7,459 nt of DNA from Bryobacterales bacterium (GTDB lineage: Bacteria; Acidobacteriota; Terriglobia; Bryobacterales; Bryobacteraceae). Position 1 is the first letter of the stretch; every line of letters begins with the position of its first letter. Below, one piece after another: positions 7,019 to 7,459 of the stretch. A program made the position numbers and the translations under genes. The stretch is taken from contig JAEUQE010000329.1 in NCBI GenBank assembly GCA_016789785.1, forward strand, positions 1 to 7,459. The letters run 5' to 3'. The notes beneath the pieces are model-generated. The model did no database searches. It was not told the origin of the DNA and worked only from the letters and a program-made list of their open reading frames with translations.

Positions 7019-7459
7019 TCATTTCTGGAACTTGCGGCGTGAGATGGCCGACGCCCACTTGGACGCTTTCAGCCAGTACCGATGGAAGTGGATTTCGACG
7101 CGCTGATCCGTGTCGTAGCTGCTCTGCACGATGTGAAGCACGGCTGGCGAGTGGACGACCTTGTCGTTGATTTGAAAGATCAGATCGCCGGGTTGCAACT
7201 CGGAGCGTGCGGCGAGCGAGCCCGCGGCCACACGTTCCACCAGGAATCCCACGCGAGCGTTGTCCCACCAATCGACTTCGGGGCGCGGACGCTGCAATGT
7301 CGCCTCACCGGGAACGATCCCGCCCTGCCCATCAGGACGCTGATAGGAGACGGTCAGCCTTGGTGCCTCAGATGCCGCTTTCATCGCAGCCGCGTAGGAG
7401 TCACCGGAGTCAATGGAAACACCGGCGATCCGGACCAATATGTCGCCTTCCCGCAGACC
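7019..7459 (-). CDS. PDZ-domain protein, C-terminal part (5' end outside window)
   Basis: The minus-strand frame is open to the right edge, showing 146 residues before a TGA at 7021-7019. It starts within a PDZ domain: the visible GLREGDILVRIAGVSI (residues 1-16) is the typical turn and strand after the ligand-binding helix region. A second PDZ domain follows at about 69-127, with the carboxylate-binding type loop VGFLV (70-74) and LQPGDLIFQINDKVV (88-102). Between them is an acidic and aromatic linker (VDWWDN, 62-67). The protein ends in a basic tail. PDZ pairs at the C-terminus occur in HtrA-type periplasmic proteases and in other envelope proteins, but the catalytic or N-terminal part lies outside the window, so no function is assigned. 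A TTG at 7438 is the first possible start inside the window but falls within the PDZ strand, so it is not the real start. Confidence 0.85.
   Translation of the reverse strand, partial: GLREGDILVRIAGVSIDSGDSYAAAMKAASEAPRLTVSYQRPDGQGGIVPGEATLQRPRPEVDWWDNARVGFLVERVAAGSLAARSELQPGDLIFQINDKVVHSPAVLHIVQSSYDTDQRVEIHFHRYWLKASKWASAISRRKFQK

Overview
This is a 7.5 kb stretch of a GC-rich bacterial chromosome, densely packed with ordinary protein-coding genes. The mix of a multihaem cytochrome c, a Tat-exported arylsulfatase, an exported double cyclophilin, a CBM9-like secreted protein and a PDZ protein resembles a soil acidobacterium of the Solibacter/Bryobacter type. That placement is an inference from gene content and base composition; no phylogenetic marker was tested. 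I see no mobile element, CRISPR array, tRNA or rRNA.

Layout from left to right. Positions 2-313 (+) hold the C-terminal end of a multihaem cytochrome c with two CxxCH motifs. A 97-base gap (314-410) follows, with a 10-base direct repeat and a long imperfect inverted repeat. Then comes tex (411-2777, +), a complete transcription accessory protein with a Gln/Pro/Arg-rich tail. It converges, 20 bases apart, on a minus-strand pair that overlaps by 11 bases: an exported protein with two cyclophilin domains (5525-4446) followed by a sulfatase (4456-2798). The strong ribosome binding site of the sulfatase lies inside the last codons of the cyclophilin gene. Only 23 bases upstream of the cyclophilin start, and divergent from it, begins a secreted protein of unknown function with an N-terminal CBM9-like region (5549-7018, +). 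Its stop codon directly abuts the stop of a minus-strand PDZ protein (7019-7459) that runs off the right edge.

Functionally, the middle of the window (cyclophilin, sulfatase, CBM9-like protein) encodes exported proteins and could form a small unit for handling sulfated or complex carbohydrate in the cell envelope. This is inferred from adjacency and domain types only. Tex is housekeeping, and the cytochrome and PDZ genes belong to neighbouring units that are cut by the window. I found no convincing evidence of a new biological system. The best leads are the overlapping cyclophilin-sulfatase pair, the unassigned C-terminal half of the CBM9-like protein, the very tight divergent start region, and the inverted repeat ahead of tex.
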